Of a stretch of DNA of 35,865 bases, positions 8,666 to 16,815 are shown in pieces (position 1 is the first letter of the stretch; each line of letters opens with the position of its first letter). Made by a program: the position numbers and the translations under genes. The notes under the pieces are model-generated. The model had not been told where the DNA came from. It ran no database searches and saw only the letters and a program-made list of their open reading frames with translations. Source of the DNA: an uncultured Pelagibacteraceae bacterium (GTDB lineage: Bacteria > Pseudomonadota > Alphaproteobacteria > Pelagibacterales > Pelagibacteraceae); contig CACLHJ010000006.1 of the NCBI GenBank assembly GCA_902606645.1, positions 1-35,865 of the forward strand. Direction: 5' to 3'.

Positions 8666-8830
8666 CTAGTAATTTAAGAGTAAAAGAACAACTGCTATAA
8701 ATACTATTATGGAACTAACAACAATATAATTAAGTTTAATATTTAATTTTTTTTCAGCAAATTCCGTAATTTTTTCCCAAAATAAAACAATTAAGAAAAC
8801 TATAACAGCTGGGATTATAAACTTTATCAT
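8666..8830 (-). CDS. 54-residue protein with two membrane helices, unknown function
   Basis: A short frame beginning ATG at 8830 and ending TAG at 8666. It has a first hydrophobic helix (about residues 4-17, IIPAVIVFLIVLFW), a charged loop EKITEFAEKKLNIK, and a second helix (about 36-53, IVVSSIIVFIAVVLLLLN). The ATG overlaps the stop of the XRE regulator gene in TAATG, which argues for coupled translation, and the next gene starts 5 bases beyond its stop. I do not recognise a family. It is probably a real small membrane protein because it fills the gap exactly and is stop-free with a coherent topology. Confidence 0.7.
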   Translation of the reverse strand: MIKFIIPAVIVFLIVLFWEKITEFAEKKLNIKLNYIVVSSIIVFIAVVLLLLNY

Positions 8831-10266
8831 TATTTAGAATTACTATCACTAACATAAACTGAAACTCCTCTAGAATTTAAATCTACATCAAATTTTTTAT
8901 GTAAAGGTGGAAAAGCTCTTTGTGAACAATCCAATCTGTCACATGTTCTGCAGGACACACCAATTGGTATTTCTGAAGATTTATCATTTATATTTACGTT
9001 TTCTGTATAAACAAAATCTTTTGCATATTTCGCTTCACAACCAAGACCAATTGATAAAACACTTTTAGCTTGTCCAAATCTTCCAATACCTTTTTCTACA
9101 GTTCTCGCAATACAAACATATTTTTCACCATTGTTCATTTTACTAACCGCAGCTTGAATTACTCCAGGTCTTGTAAATGCTGAATAAACATTCCATCTTG
9201 GGCAAGCTCCACCATATCTTGGAATATCAATTCCTGATAATGAAAATCTTTTAGAAATATTACCAGCCATATCCACTCTTAAAAAGTGAAATGGAATTCC
9301 AGGAAGTTTTGGATCTTGCAAACATGTTACTCGATGCGCAACTTGTTCAAAAGATGTTGCAAACGTATTTTGTAATAATTCTAGATCATATTTGAGTTTT
9401 TTACATTCAGTGTGAAATAATTTATAAGGCATTAAAATTGCAGCTGCACAATAATTTAATAAAGCAACTTTTGTTAATTTTTTAGACTCTTCAGATGGAA
9501 AATTAAATCCTGATAAATAATTATCTATTTCTTTATTTGCTCCCTCTTGAGCTATTTGAGCAGCAGCATGTAATTTTTTAGTTTCTAATGAACTATAATC
9601 ACTTAAAAGAAGTTCTTTTTTATTTTTTTTATATATTTTTGAAAAAGGTTTTTTCTCATCAGGTATAACATCTTTTACTGTTATAGAATATTCTGTATTC
9701 AAATATTCACATAAAGAAATATATCTAGTTCGATTGTTTTTCTGAATTTTTTCAAAAACATTATTTGCAAATTCCTCTAATTTTGGAAAATAATTTTTAT
9801 TATCTTGTAAAAAATCGGAGATTACTTCACCTGGAAAAGAATTTTTTCTGTTGTCTACTATTTTTCCAGAAAGTGTCTCAATCTTATTTATTAATTCATG
9901 ATCTTTTTTCTTTAAAATATCTCCTAATCTGACTATTGCTTTTCCAATTTTAGGGTTTGTGCTAACCAAATCTTTTACCTCTGGTCCCAAGATATCCAAA
10001 TCCTCAAATAAATTATCGTCTAGAATTTCAGAAATTGTGTTTTGAAGATTAATATCTGTTTTTGATGTAAGATCTGATAATTGAATATTTAATTTCTCAC
10101 AAACATTTAAAAGTAAATCGCCATCGATTTTTCTTTTACCACTCTCTATTAGATTTAAATAACTAGGAGAAATACTTAAATCTTCAGCTAACTTATTCGC
10201 TTGAAGGCCTAATTGTCTACGAAATGCCTTGATTTTAGGGCCTATTTTTAAATCTATTTGACTCAT
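8830..10266 (-). CDS. XRE-family regulator with degenerate IrrE-like domain (ScfR/RamB/MccR type)
   Basis: 478 residues. The N-terminal helix-turn-helix is at about 10-62 (AFRRQLGLQANKLAEDLS, then SPSYLNLIESGKR). The middle part corresponds to the ImmA/IrrE-like region but lacks HExxH (it reads KLHAAAQIAQE). The C-terminal domain ends with a Cys cluster (Cys439, Cys442, Cys447; SCRTCDRLDCSQRAFPP). This architecture is the short-chain acyl-CoA-responsive regulator family that controls glyoxylate-cycle and propionate/acyl genes (RamB, MccR, PrpR, ScfR). It is divergent from isocitrate lyase, which fits RamB-like control of aceA. It leads an operon with a two-helix protein, a GNAT-like protein and TSUP. 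The effector is probably an acyl-CoA, by family analogy only. Confidence 0.88.
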   Translation of the reverse strand: MSQIDLKIGPKIKAFRRQLGLQANKLAEDLSISPSYLNLIESGKRKIDGDLLLNVCEKLNIQLSDLTSKTDINLQNTISEILDDNLFEDLDILGPEVKDLVSTNPKIGKAIVRLGDILKKKDHELINKIETLSGKIVDNRKNSFPGEVISDFLQDNKNYFPKLEEFANNVFEKIQKNNRTRYISLCEYLNTEYSITVKDVIPDEKKPFSKIYKKNKKELLLSDYSSLETKKLHAAAQIAQEGANKEIDNYLSGFNFPSEESKKLTKVALLNYCAAAILMPYKLFHTECKKLKYDLELLQNTFATSFEQVAHRVTCLQDPKLPGIPFHFLRVDMAGNISKRFSLSGIDIPRYGGACPRWNVYSAFTRPGVIQAAVSKMNNGEKYVCIARTVEKGIGRFGQAKSVLSIGLGCEAKYAKDFVYTENVNINDKSSEIPIGVSCRTCDRLDCSQRAFPPLHKKFDVDLNSRGVSVYVSDSNSK

Positions 10267-10273
10267 TTTACTT

Positions 10274-10363
10274 TTTGTAAATTTTGTAAATTTCTTTTTA
10301 CAATTTTTTTATAGCATTTACAAGCTTTTTGTCGTTTTTTGTGGAATTTGTAAATTTAGTAAA
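10274..10363. promoter_or_regulatory. Candidate operators: paired TTTGTAAA direct repeats between regulator and aceA unit
   Basis: Two pairs of direct repeats share the phrase TTTGTAAATTT(T/A)GTAAATT: 10274-10290 and 10347-10363, each with 9-base repeat spacing. Inverse-orientation copies TTTACAA occur at about 10298-10303 and 10317-10323. One pair sits 8 bases before the regulator start, the other 13 bases before the 53-residue gene that precedes aceA. RamB-type regulators bind a TTTGCAAA-like core, so these resemble their sites. AT-richness makes chance copies possible, but the paired spacing is not expected by chance. Confidence 0.6.
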
Positions 10364-10376
10364 TTATAAGGTTTAC

Positions 10377-10538
10377 ATGAACAAAAAAATCAAAAACACT
10401 GAAAATGAAGCTCAAATCATCAGAAAAGAAGACTTAGATCATCATAATAGTAGAGGGATCTACATGAGAGATGATCACTGTGATTGGGGTTCAAGTGGAA
10501 TGAATGATCTTATCGAAACTTCAAACGATAATAATTAA
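10377..10538 (+). CDS. 53-residue acidic/His-rich protein upstream of isocitrate lyase, unknown
   Basis: Starts at the ATG at 10377 with AAGG 7-10 bases upstream; a longer reading from a TTG at 10329 would cross the candidate operator. 53 residues: a charged N-terminus, then KEDLDHHNSRGIYMRDDHCDWGSSGMNDLI, which holds three His, one Cys, one Trp and many Asp. There is no membrane helix or signal. The gene ends 48 bases before aceA on the same strand and is probably co-transcribed. I do not recognise the family. The His/Asp/Cys content would suit metal binding, but that is speculation. Confidence 0.65.
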   Translation: MNKKIKNTENEAQIIRKEDLDHHNSRGIYMRDDHCDWGSSGMNDLIETSNDNN

Positions 10539-10586
10539 TTCAATCTACTTTTTCATTTTTCATTAAAATTTAACTAAAGGATAATA

Positions 10587-11861
10587 ATGAGTGCAGAAAA
10601 AATCTCATACGACCTTAAAAGATTTGCAGGAATAAAGCGTGACTATACGGATGAAGAGGTCGAAAGATTAAGGGGCTCAATTAAAATAGAATATTCTTTA
10701 TGTAAAAATCAATCACAAAAACTTTGGAAATTATTAAATTCAGAAGCATATGTTAACACACTTGGTTCTCTCTCAGGTAATCAGGCAGTACAACATGCTA
10801 AAGCAGGTTTAAAAGCAATTTATTTAAGCGGATGGCAAGTTGCTGCGGATGCGAATACTGCAGGTGAAATGTATCCAGATCAATCACTATATCCTTATGA
10901 TAGTGCTCCAAAATTAGTTGAGTCAATGAATAACTCACTTGTAAGAGCAGATCAAATTCAACACATGGAAATGCAAGATGGAGATATGCAAGCAAAAGAC
11001 AGAACAGATTATATGCTTCCAATCATTGCAGATGGAGAAGCTGGTTTTGGTGGACCATTAAATGTTTTCGAACTAACTAAAAAATTTATTAAAGCTGGAG
11101 CAGCTGGTGTTCATTTTGAGGATCAATTAGCAAGTGAAAAAAAATGTGGCCATATGGGTGGTAAAGTTTTAGTACCGACTGGAACAATGGTTAAAAATTT
11201 AAAGGCAGCAAGACTTGCAGCAGATATTGCAGAGGTACCTTTAATCATTTTAGCAAGAACAGATGCCAATGCTGCTAAATTAATTACAAATGATTTCGAC
11301 GAAAATGATAAACCTTTTCTAACAGGCGAAAGATCTCCTGAAGGTTTCTTTTATGTAAAAGATGGTATTGAACAAGCAATTTCTCGAGGTCTAGCATACG
11401 CACCATATGCTGATTTAATATGGTGTGAAACAGCTACTCCAAATTTAGAGGAAGCTAAAAAATTTGCAGATGCTATTCATGAAAAATATCCTGGAAAACT
11501 TCTAGCTTATAATTGTTCTCCATCTTTTAATTGGAAAAAACATTTAAACGATGATGAAATAGCTTCCTTCCAAAAGGAAATTGCTAAAATGGGATACAAA
11601 TTTCAGTTTATAACACTAGCTGGGTTTCATACTCAAAATATTGCAATTTTTGAACTTGCAGAAAAATATAAAAAAGAAGGTATGACTGCTTATTCTAAAA
11701 TCCAACAACAAGAATTCGCTAGAGAAAAAGATGGTTATACTAGTGTAAAGCATCAACGTGAAGTTGGAACATCCTATTTTGATGCAGTTTCTAATACTAT
11801 AAGCAGTGGACAAAGTTCAACTACTGCGATGGCTGGCTCAACTGAGTCAGAGCAATTTTAA
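10587..11861 (+). CDS. aceA: Isocitrate lyase
   Basis: 424 residues, the usual length for the bacterial enzyme. The catalytic loop KKCGHMGGK is at 185-193 with Cys187 as the general acid/base. Also present are [10 protein letters not shown] (81-90), VHFEDQ before the loop, LARTDA, and CSPSFNW at about residue 311. It splits isocitrate into succinate and glyoxylate, the first step of the glyoxylate shunt. An AAAGGA ribosome binding site lies about 7 bases before the ATG. It follows the 53-residue gene and faces the divergent ScfR/RamB-like regulator, so acyl-CoA or acetate-linked control is likely. A terminator hairpin follows. Confidence 0.97.
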   Translation: MSAEKISYDLKRFAGIKRDYTDEEVERLRGSIKIEYSLCKNQSQKLWKLLNSEAYVNTLGSLSGNQAVQHAKAGLKAIYLSGWQVAADANTAGEMYPDQSLYPYDSAPKLVESMNNSLVRADQIQHMEMQDGDMQAKDRTDYMLPIIADGEAGFGGPLNVFELTKKFIKAGAAGVHFEDQLASEKKCGHMGGKVLVPTGTMVKNLKAARLAADIAEVPLIILARTDANAAKLITNDFDENDKPFLTGERSPEGFFYVKDGIEQAISRGLAYAPYADLIWCETATPNLEEAKKFADAIHEKYPGKLLAYNCSPSFNWKKHLNDDEIASFQKEIAKMGYKFQFITLAGFHTQNIAIFELAEKYKKEGMTAYSKIQQQEFAREKDGYTSVKHQREVGTSYFDAVSNTISSGQSSTTAMAGSTESEQF

Positions 11862-11886
11862 AAAATTAATAACCCCCTCTAAATAT

Positions 11887-11912
11887 TTTATAGCCCTTAA
11901 TTGGGCTATAAA
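11887..11912 (+). terminator. Rho-independent-like terminator after aceA
   Basis: A 10-bp stem (TTTATAGCCC / GGGCTATAAA) with a 6-base loop TTAATT starts 26 bases after the aceA stop. Only a short, interrupted T run (CCTTTTGAATTTCTTT) follows, so termination may be partial, allowing read-through into dmdA. Confidence 0.65.
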
Positions 11913-11963
11913 CCTTTTGAATTTCTTTGCAAAATTTACTCCATCTGGTAAGCCTTTTCGAAA

Positions 11964-13103
11964 ATGACTAATAAAAACTTTGGCTTTGGGACGCAAATTC
12001 GAAAGTCCCCATACTTTGACTCAACTGTGAAGTGGGGCGCAACAGGTTTTTCTGTGTATAATCACATGTATATACCAAGAGATTTTGGTAGCCCTGAACA
12101 GAACTTTTGGAATTTGATTGAAAAATCTATACTTTGTGATGTTGCAGTTGAAAGACAGGTTGAAATTACAGGACCAGATGCTTTTAAATTTACTCAACTA
12201 CTTACACCAAGGAATCTTTCAAATGTAGCAGTTGGTCAATGTAAATATGTTTTAATCACCAACAATGATGGTGGAATATTGAATGACCCAGTTTTATTGA
12301 GATTAGCTGAAAATCATTTTTGGCTTTCTCTGGCAGATAGTGATGTTTTATTGTGGGCTCAAGGTGTTGCGGTTAATTCAGGACTGAATGTGAATATAAC
12401 AGAGCCTGATGTTTCACCATTACAACTACAAGGACCTACATCAAAAGACATTATGATAAAACTTTTTGGAGAAAGTATTAAAGATCTCAAATATTATTGG
12501 TTTAGGGAATATGATTTAGATGGCATACCATTAATTGTTTCTAGAACTGGCTGGTCTAGTGAGTTTGGTTATGAATTATTTTTAAGAGATGGATCTAAAG
12601 GCAATGACTTATATGAAAAGATAATGACTGCTGGAAAAGAATATGGTCTTGAGCCTGGCCATACTTCCTCAATAAGAAGAATTGAAGGTGGAATGCTTTC
12701 CTATCATGCTGATGCTGATATTAATACTAACCCATTCGAATTAGGTTTAGATCGTTTAGTATCTCTAGATAGTGACATTGAATTTATTGGAAAGGCAGCT
12801 CTTAAAAAAATCAAAGCTGATGGTATAAAAAGAAAACAAGTTGGTTTAGAGATTAATTGTGACCCACTATCTGGGCCTAACACAACTTTCTGGTCTATAA
12901 AAAAAGATAACAATAAAGTTGGAAAAATAACATCTGCTGTATATTCGCCAAGATTAAAAAAAAATATTGCACTTGCAATGATAAATATTGAAAATTCAGA
13001 AATTGGAACTAGTCTAGAAGTAAACACTAATAAAGGTAATTTTGAATCTATAATAGTAGAAAAACCTTTTTTTGATCCAAAAAAGAAAATAGCTAGTAAT
13101 TAA
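11964..13103 (+). CDS. dmdA: Dimethylsulfoniopropionate demethylase, DmdA-type (GcvT fold)
   Basis: 379 residues of the tetrahydrofolate-dependent aminomethyltransferase (GcvT) fold. The N-terminal stretch FGFGTQIRKSPYFDSTVKWG, the HMYIPRDFG segment and the GPDAFKFTQLLTPRNLS region match what I remember of SAR11 DmdA (about 369 residues). DmdA transfers a methyl group from DMSP to tetrahydrofolate, giving methylmercaptopropionate, in the cytoplasm. No Shine-Dalgarno is seen before the ATG. Its stop codon shares TTAA with the stop of the convergent YadH-like permease. Another GcvT paralogue is possible, but this close resemblance makes DmdA most likely. Confidence 0.8.
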   Translation: MTNKNFGFGTQIRKSPYFDSTVKWGATGFSVYNHMYIPRDFGSPEQNFWNLIEKSILCDVAVERQVEITGPDAFKFTQLLTPRNLSNVAVGQCKYVLITNNDGGILNDPVLLRLAENHFWLSLADSDVLLWAQGVAVNSGLNVNITEPDVSPLQLQGPTSKDIMIKLFGESIKDLKYYWFREYDLDGIPLIVSRTGWSSEFGYELFLRDGSKGNDLYEKIMTAGKEYGLEPGHTSSIRRIEGGMLSYHADADINTNPFELGLDRLVSLDSDIEFIGKAALKKIKADGIKRKQVGLEINCDPLSGPNTTFWSIKKDNNKVGKITSAVYSPRLKKNIALAMINIENSEIGTSLEVNTNKGNFESIIVEKPFFDPKKKIASN

Positions 13104-13867
13104 GTTTTAATTTTATAACCTTTTTTAAGTAGCACAGACACTACAGTTACACATATTACTAAGAATAGAACCATTAGGCTGACACTAATCCATATATTAA
13201 AGTCAGAAATTCCATAAAATGCAAATCGCAAACCGTTAATTAAATATACTACTGGGTTGAAATAAGTAACTGTCTGCCAAAATTCTGGTAGCATATCTAA
13301 AGAATATAAGCTTCCACCTAAAAAAACCATTGGTGTAATCACTAAAGTTGGAACAATTGACATTTGTTCAAAATTTGAGCTCATTAAGCCAATTAAAAAA
13401 CCAAATAAAGCAAATGTAAAAGCAACTAATACTAATAAAAAAATCATTAACAAAGGATACATAACTTGAACTTCTACAAAAAAAGTAGCTGTTAAAAAAA
13501 TTACTACACCGACAAGTAATGTTTTGGTCGCACCAGCACCAACAAATGCTAATACAATTTCAAATGTTGAAATAGGTGCTGCAAGAATTTCATACATGGT
13601 GCCATTAAATTTTGGAAAAAAAATACCAAACGAAGTATTACTTATTGATTGAGTTAACAATGTAAGCATTAAAAGACCTGGAACTATGAAAGATCCATAG
13701 CTGATACCATCAATTTTCTCAACATAACCACCAATCACTGATCCAAAAACAATAAAATATAATGAAGTTGAGAGAACTGGTGAGAATAAAGATTGCATCA
13801 ATGTTCTTTTGAAACGATCCATTTCATGAAGGTACATTGCTCTAAATGCGTAATAATTAAATTTCAT
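13100..13867 (-). CDS. ABC-2 type permease, YadH-like
   Basis: 255 residues with six predicted membrane helices. The N-terminal [33 protein letters not shown] and the C-terminal [18 protein letters not shown] are characteristic of ABC-2 exporter permeases; the length matches YadH (256). Its start overlaps the ATPase gene by 11 bases (13857-13867), so the two form one unit. The substrate is unknown; relatives are annotated as drug, polysaccharide or lipid exporters. Confidence 0.9.
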   Translation of the reverse strand: MKFNYYAFRAMYLHEMDRFKRTLMQSLFSPVLSTSLYFIVFGSVIGGYVEKIDGISYGSFIVPGLLMLTLLTQSISNTSFGIFFPKFNGTMYEILAAPISTFEIVLAFVGAGATKTLLVGVVIFLTATFFVEVQVMYPLLMIFLLVLVAFTFALFGFLIGLMSSNFEQMSIVPTLVITPMVFLGGSLYSLDMLPEFWQTVTYFNPVVYLINGLRFAFYGISDFNIWISVSLMVLFLVICVTVVSVLLKKGYKIKT

Positions 13868-14792
13868 TATTCTCCTTAACTAAACTTACAAATATTTTCT
13901 CTAATGTAGTTTGTTCTGTTTTAAGATCTTGGAGTTTTAAACCTGCATCCTTTAAATCTTTTAGCAAGTTAGTTATACCAGTACTTTCTGCGTTAACATT
14001 ATAAGTATAATTAACTGATTTTTTATCACTTCCTATTTCTAAGTTATATGGCTCTAAACTATCAGGCACTTTATTTAACTCATTTTGAAGATTTATAGTT
14101 AATTTTTTATGACCCATTTTTTTTAACAATTCATCTGTCTTATCAATAACAATAATCTCCCCTTGATTAATTACAGCTACTCTATCAGCAATTGCTTCGG
14201 CTTCTTCAATATAATGAGTTGTTAAGATAATAGTAACTCCAGTCTTTCTCAAATCCTCAACCACTTTCCACATATCTCTTCTTAGCTCAACATCTACCCC
14301 TGCTGTTGGCTCATCCAAAAATAATATTGAAGGTTCATGAGATAAAGCCTTAGCAATTAAAACTCTTCGCTTCATACCACCAGATAGCTGTCTAAGTCTT
14401 AAATCTTTTTTATCCCACATACTTAGATCTTTTAAAATTTTTTCAATATGTTTTGGATTTGGTTTTTTTCCATTTAACCCTCTTGAATATGAAACATTAT
14501 TAAAAACTGTTTCAAATAATTCTAATGTTAGTTCTTGAGGAACTAATCCAATTCTTGAACGGGTTTCTCTATAGTCATCAATAATATCAAAATCTTCAAC
14601 AGTTACTTTTCCTGATGAAGGCGTTACGATACCGCAGATAATACTAATTAAAGTTGTCTTACCAGCACCATTTGGTCCTAGAAGAGCGATAATTTCACCT
14701 TTTTTAATATCTAAATTAATTTTTTTTAAAGCTTTAAATCCATTGTCATAAACCTTTGATAAATCTTTAATTGTGATTTGATTAGTTGACAT
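13857..14792 (-). CDS. ABC-2 exporter ATP-binding protein, YadG-like
   Basis: 311 residues. Walker [11 protein letters not shown]-loop [10 protein letters not shown], signature [15 protein letters not shown], Walker [13 protein letters not shown] and H-loop TTHYIEEAE are intact. The ~80-residue C-terminal domain after the ATPase core is typical of ABC-2 exporters (CcmA/NatA/YadG group). It is transcribed divergently from the thioredoxin-like gene and is translationally coupled to the permease. Confidence 0.92.
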   Translation of the reverse strand: MSTNQITIKDLSKVYDNGFKALKKINLDIKKGEIIALLGPNGAGKTTLISIICGIVTPSSGKVTVEDFDIIDDYRETRSRIGLVPQELTLELFETVFNNVSYSRGLNGKKPNPKHIEKILKDLSMWDKKDLRLRQLSGGMKRRVLIAKALSHEPSILFLDEPTAGVDVELRRDMWKVVEDLRKTGVTIILTTHYIEEAEAIADRVAVINQGEIIVIDKTDELLKKMGHKKLTINLQNELNKVPDSLEPYNLEIGSDKKSVNYTYNVNAESTGITNLLKDLKDAGLKLQDLKTEQTTLEKIFVSLVKENNEI

Positions 14793-14823
14793 TTAGATAA
14801 GTTATATAGAGACAATTTGTGGG

Positions 14824-14851
14824 ATTACAATAAATTTTAATTTGTTGTAAT
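14824..14851. promoter_or_regulatory. Inverted repeat in the yadG-like/thioredoxin-like divergent gap
   Basis: ATTACAA and TTGTAAT form a perfect 7-bp inverted repeat with a 14-base AT-only spacer, 8 bases before the thioredoxin-like start and 31 bases from the ATPase start. The position would suit an operator acting on either gene. The AT bias means chance cannot be ruled out. Confidence 0.3.
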
Positions 14852-14859
14852 TTATCATC

Positions 14860-15249
14860 ATGAATAAAATTTTTATATCTTTTTTGTTTTTATTTACACT
14901 GAATGCTAATGCTATGGAAAAAGAAACAACTTTTGACCAAAAGCTGTTTAATAAGGCTCAATCTGAAGGCAAAGTTATTATAATTAGTTCTTGGATTAAG
15001 TACTGTTCATCTTGTGCAGGACAAATGAAAATTTTAAATAAAGCAAAAAATGATGGTAAATTAAATGATATAGAGTTTGATAACATTGAATATTTTTCTT
15101 TTGATGTAACAAACAGAAATATAGCTGATTTTTTTAATGTTCAATATCAAACAACACTTATAATTTTCAAAAATAAAGAAGAAGTGTACAGAAGTCTTGG
15201 AGAAACTACCAAAGACTTACTTTATGAAGCTATAAAATCCTCAATTTAG
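14860..15249 (+). CDS. Exported thioredoxin-fold protein (CSSC)
   Basis: 129 residues with a signal peptide (MNKIFISFLFLFTLNANA) and one thioredoxin domain. The redox motif is WIKYCSSC (Trp45, Cys49, Cys52), as in DsbD C-terminal-like and TlpA-like periplasmic thioredoxins. At the place where thioredoxins have the cis-proline (xPT) this protein has QTTLIIF, so Thr98 replaces Pro. It probably acts in periplasmic disulfide reduction or exchange, or in cytochrome maturation. It converges on thiV with a 3-base gap. A thioredoxin-fold role without classical oxidoreductase activity is possible. Confidence 0.82.
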   Translation: MNKIFISFLFLFTLNANAMEKETTFDQKLFNKAQSEGKVIIISSWIKYCSSCAGQMKILNKAKNDGKLNDIEFDNIEYFSFDVTNRNIADFFNVQYQTTLIIFKNKEEVYRSLGETTKDLLYEAIKSSI

Positions 15250-15252
15250 TAA

Positions 15253-16695
15253 TTACAATTTTTTTATTTTTAAAATCACAGCTGGCAAAAAAGTTGCAAT
15301 TAAAAAAGATAAAAATAATAAAGATTGAGAAACAAAAGGGCTAAATGCGTCTGTTGGTACTAACACTCCTACCAATAAACTTTTAGAAAAATCTGGAAAA
15401 GGAAATATTAAAAATCCTGCAATTAACCCAACTATTATGGAAATATAAGCAGTATTTTCATTAATTCTCTTATTATAGAAACTATAAAAAACAGTAAAAA
15501 CAAAAGCACAACAAAATAAATCTGCTAGCAAAAATAAATATAATATATCAAATCCTTTTGATGCAACAATAAATACAACAATCGAAATTGCTATAATAAA
15601 ATATTTAGAAAGTTTTAAATAATCGGTTTTCTTATCAAAATTAAATGTTGCTTTGCCATCAACTACAAACAGGCTTGATATCGCATTAACTAAAGTATCT
15701 ACTGTTGAAATAGTCAAAGCCAAACCAAGTACGATAATTAATAATGACAATAATTCAGTTTGCTCTTTTAACAGTAATGTAAAAAATCCAAGATCTGGTC
15801 TATTGGAGGGATCAACCGAAAAAGATACCATGCCTATAAAACCCATTAGGAATACTATTGGAACAATAATTAAAAAGGAAATAATCAATCCTTTTTTAAG
15901 TGTTTCATAATTCTTAGCAGCATAAACTCTTTGCCAATTACCTTGGTGAAATAGATTTGTTGCAGCTACTGCGATAAAAAAAGTTAGACCTGCAGTATAG
16001 CTTGGTACATAAGAAGAGCTTAAGAGCTGAGGATTTCTACTTTCAATAAACTCAAAAGAAAAATTGTCCCCATTAAATAATGTAATATATGAAATTGTTA
16101 TCAATAACAAAACTGTTATGACAAACATCTGAATATTATCTGTAAAAATTGAAGCCCTCAAACCTCCATACAAAGTATAAGTTAATGTAGAAATAATAAC
16201 TATCAATGCAGTAATCCATAATTCTGTACCAGAAATATAATTAATTAGAACAGCTACAGCTGTGACTTCTGCGCATAAAAAAATAAACATATAAAAAATT
16301 GTCATTAGTAAAATTAATTTAAATAAACTTTTACCAAATTTTTGTCTCATATATTCAATAAGTGAAGAGCCTTTAGGAAAGTCTGATCTAATTTTTTTTC
16401 CTAAATAAATTAAAAATATCATCGGAAAACCAGTTCCTAATGCATAACCAATTACTGCTCCTATACCACCCCATGTTGAGGCTGAAGCTGGCCCAAATAA
16501 AATCCAAGCACCTAAAGCTGATGCAACCAAACTTGTTGTAAGTGAAAATAAACCAATACTTCTATTCGCGGTTAAATAATTATTTATTCCTTGGAATTTT
16601 TTTGAATGATAAATTCCAAAAATTACAAATATTAAACTTATAATTATTACTAACGTTAATGATGATGATTGACTTATAAAGTATGTTTTATCCAT
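15253..16695 (-). CDS. thiV: Sodium:solute symporter under a TPP riboswitch, ThiV-type HMP transporter
   Basis: 480 residues with about 13 membrane helices, SSS family. Seen motifs: LYGGLRASIFTDNIQM near residue 175, and the central TFFIAVAATNLFHQGNWQRVYAAK. A TPP riboswitch lies immediately upstream. In SAR11 a riboswitch-controlled SSS gene was named thiV and proposed to import HMP, the thiamin pyrimidine that these cells cannot make. The assignment therefore rests on family plus the riboswitch and not on substrate residues. It is a single-gene unit converging with the thioredoxin-like gene. Urea, proline or pantothenate symporters are the alternatives if the riboswitch were ignored. Confidence 0.9.
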   Translation of the reverse strand: MDKTYFISQSSSLTLVIIISLIFVIFGIYHSKKFQGINNYLTANRSIGLFSLTTSLVASALGAWILFGPASASTWGGIGAVIGYALGTGFPMIFLIYLGKKIRSDFPKGSSLIEYMRQKFGKSLFKLILLMTIFYMFIFLCAEVTAVAVLINYISGTELWITALIVIISTLTYTLYGGLRASIFTDNIQMFVITVLLLITISYITLFNGDNFSFEFIESRNPQLLSSSYVPSYTAGLTFFIAVAATNLFHQGNWQRVYAAKNYETLKKGLIISFLIIVPIVFLMGFIGMVSFSVDPSNRPDLGFFTLLLKEQTELLSLLIIVLGLALTISTVDTLVNAISSLFVVDGKATFNFDKKTDYLKLSKYFIIAISIVVFIVASKGFDILYLFLLADLFCCAFVFTVFYSFYNKRINENTAYISIIVGLIAGFLIFPFPDFSKSLLVGVLVPTDAFSPFVSQSLLFLSFLIATFLPAVILKIKKL

Positions 16696-16696
16696 T

Positions 16697-16768
16697 TTAT
16701 CCCTTTCTGAATTACCGGACAGGTTCTTAGGGTATAATCTCAGTCTATAAAGACACCCCTTGTAAATT
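16697..16768 (-). promoter_or_regulatory. TPP riboswitch (THI element) in the thiV leader
   Basis: Read on the minus strand, the leader has the thi-box blocks in order: ACAAGGGGTG, CTGAGA (16738-16743), ACCCT, GAACCTG, GGTAAT with a short CTG/CAG stem, and closing AAAGGGA. A P1 of TTTA/TAAA closes the aptamer. The 3' strand AAAGGGATAAA is also the ribosome binding region directly before the ATG at 16695, so ligand binding should hide the start: translational OFF control. P3 is very short, as is common in compact genomes. Confidence 0.93.
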
Positions 16769-16815
16769 TTCTATTACATAAACGTTGTAAAGAAAAGCTT
16801 AAAAATTTTTTAATT

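Noticed and set aside
8455-8700. 81-codon plus-strand frame over the GNAT-like gene
   Set aside because: Antisense shadow of a gene with recognisable GNAT motif and coupled neighbours.
10329-10376. TTG start extending the 53-residue gene upstream
   Set aside because: The extension crosses the candidate operator repeats, and the ATG at 10377 has its own AAGG.
11913-11963. Possible riboswitch (SAM or glycine type) before dmdA
   Set aside because: I could not match conserved blocks of any class I know; a covariance-model scan would settle it.
15653-15910. 85-codon frame antisense to thiV
   Set aside because: Shadow of a membrane-protein gene; no start signal or recognisable domain.
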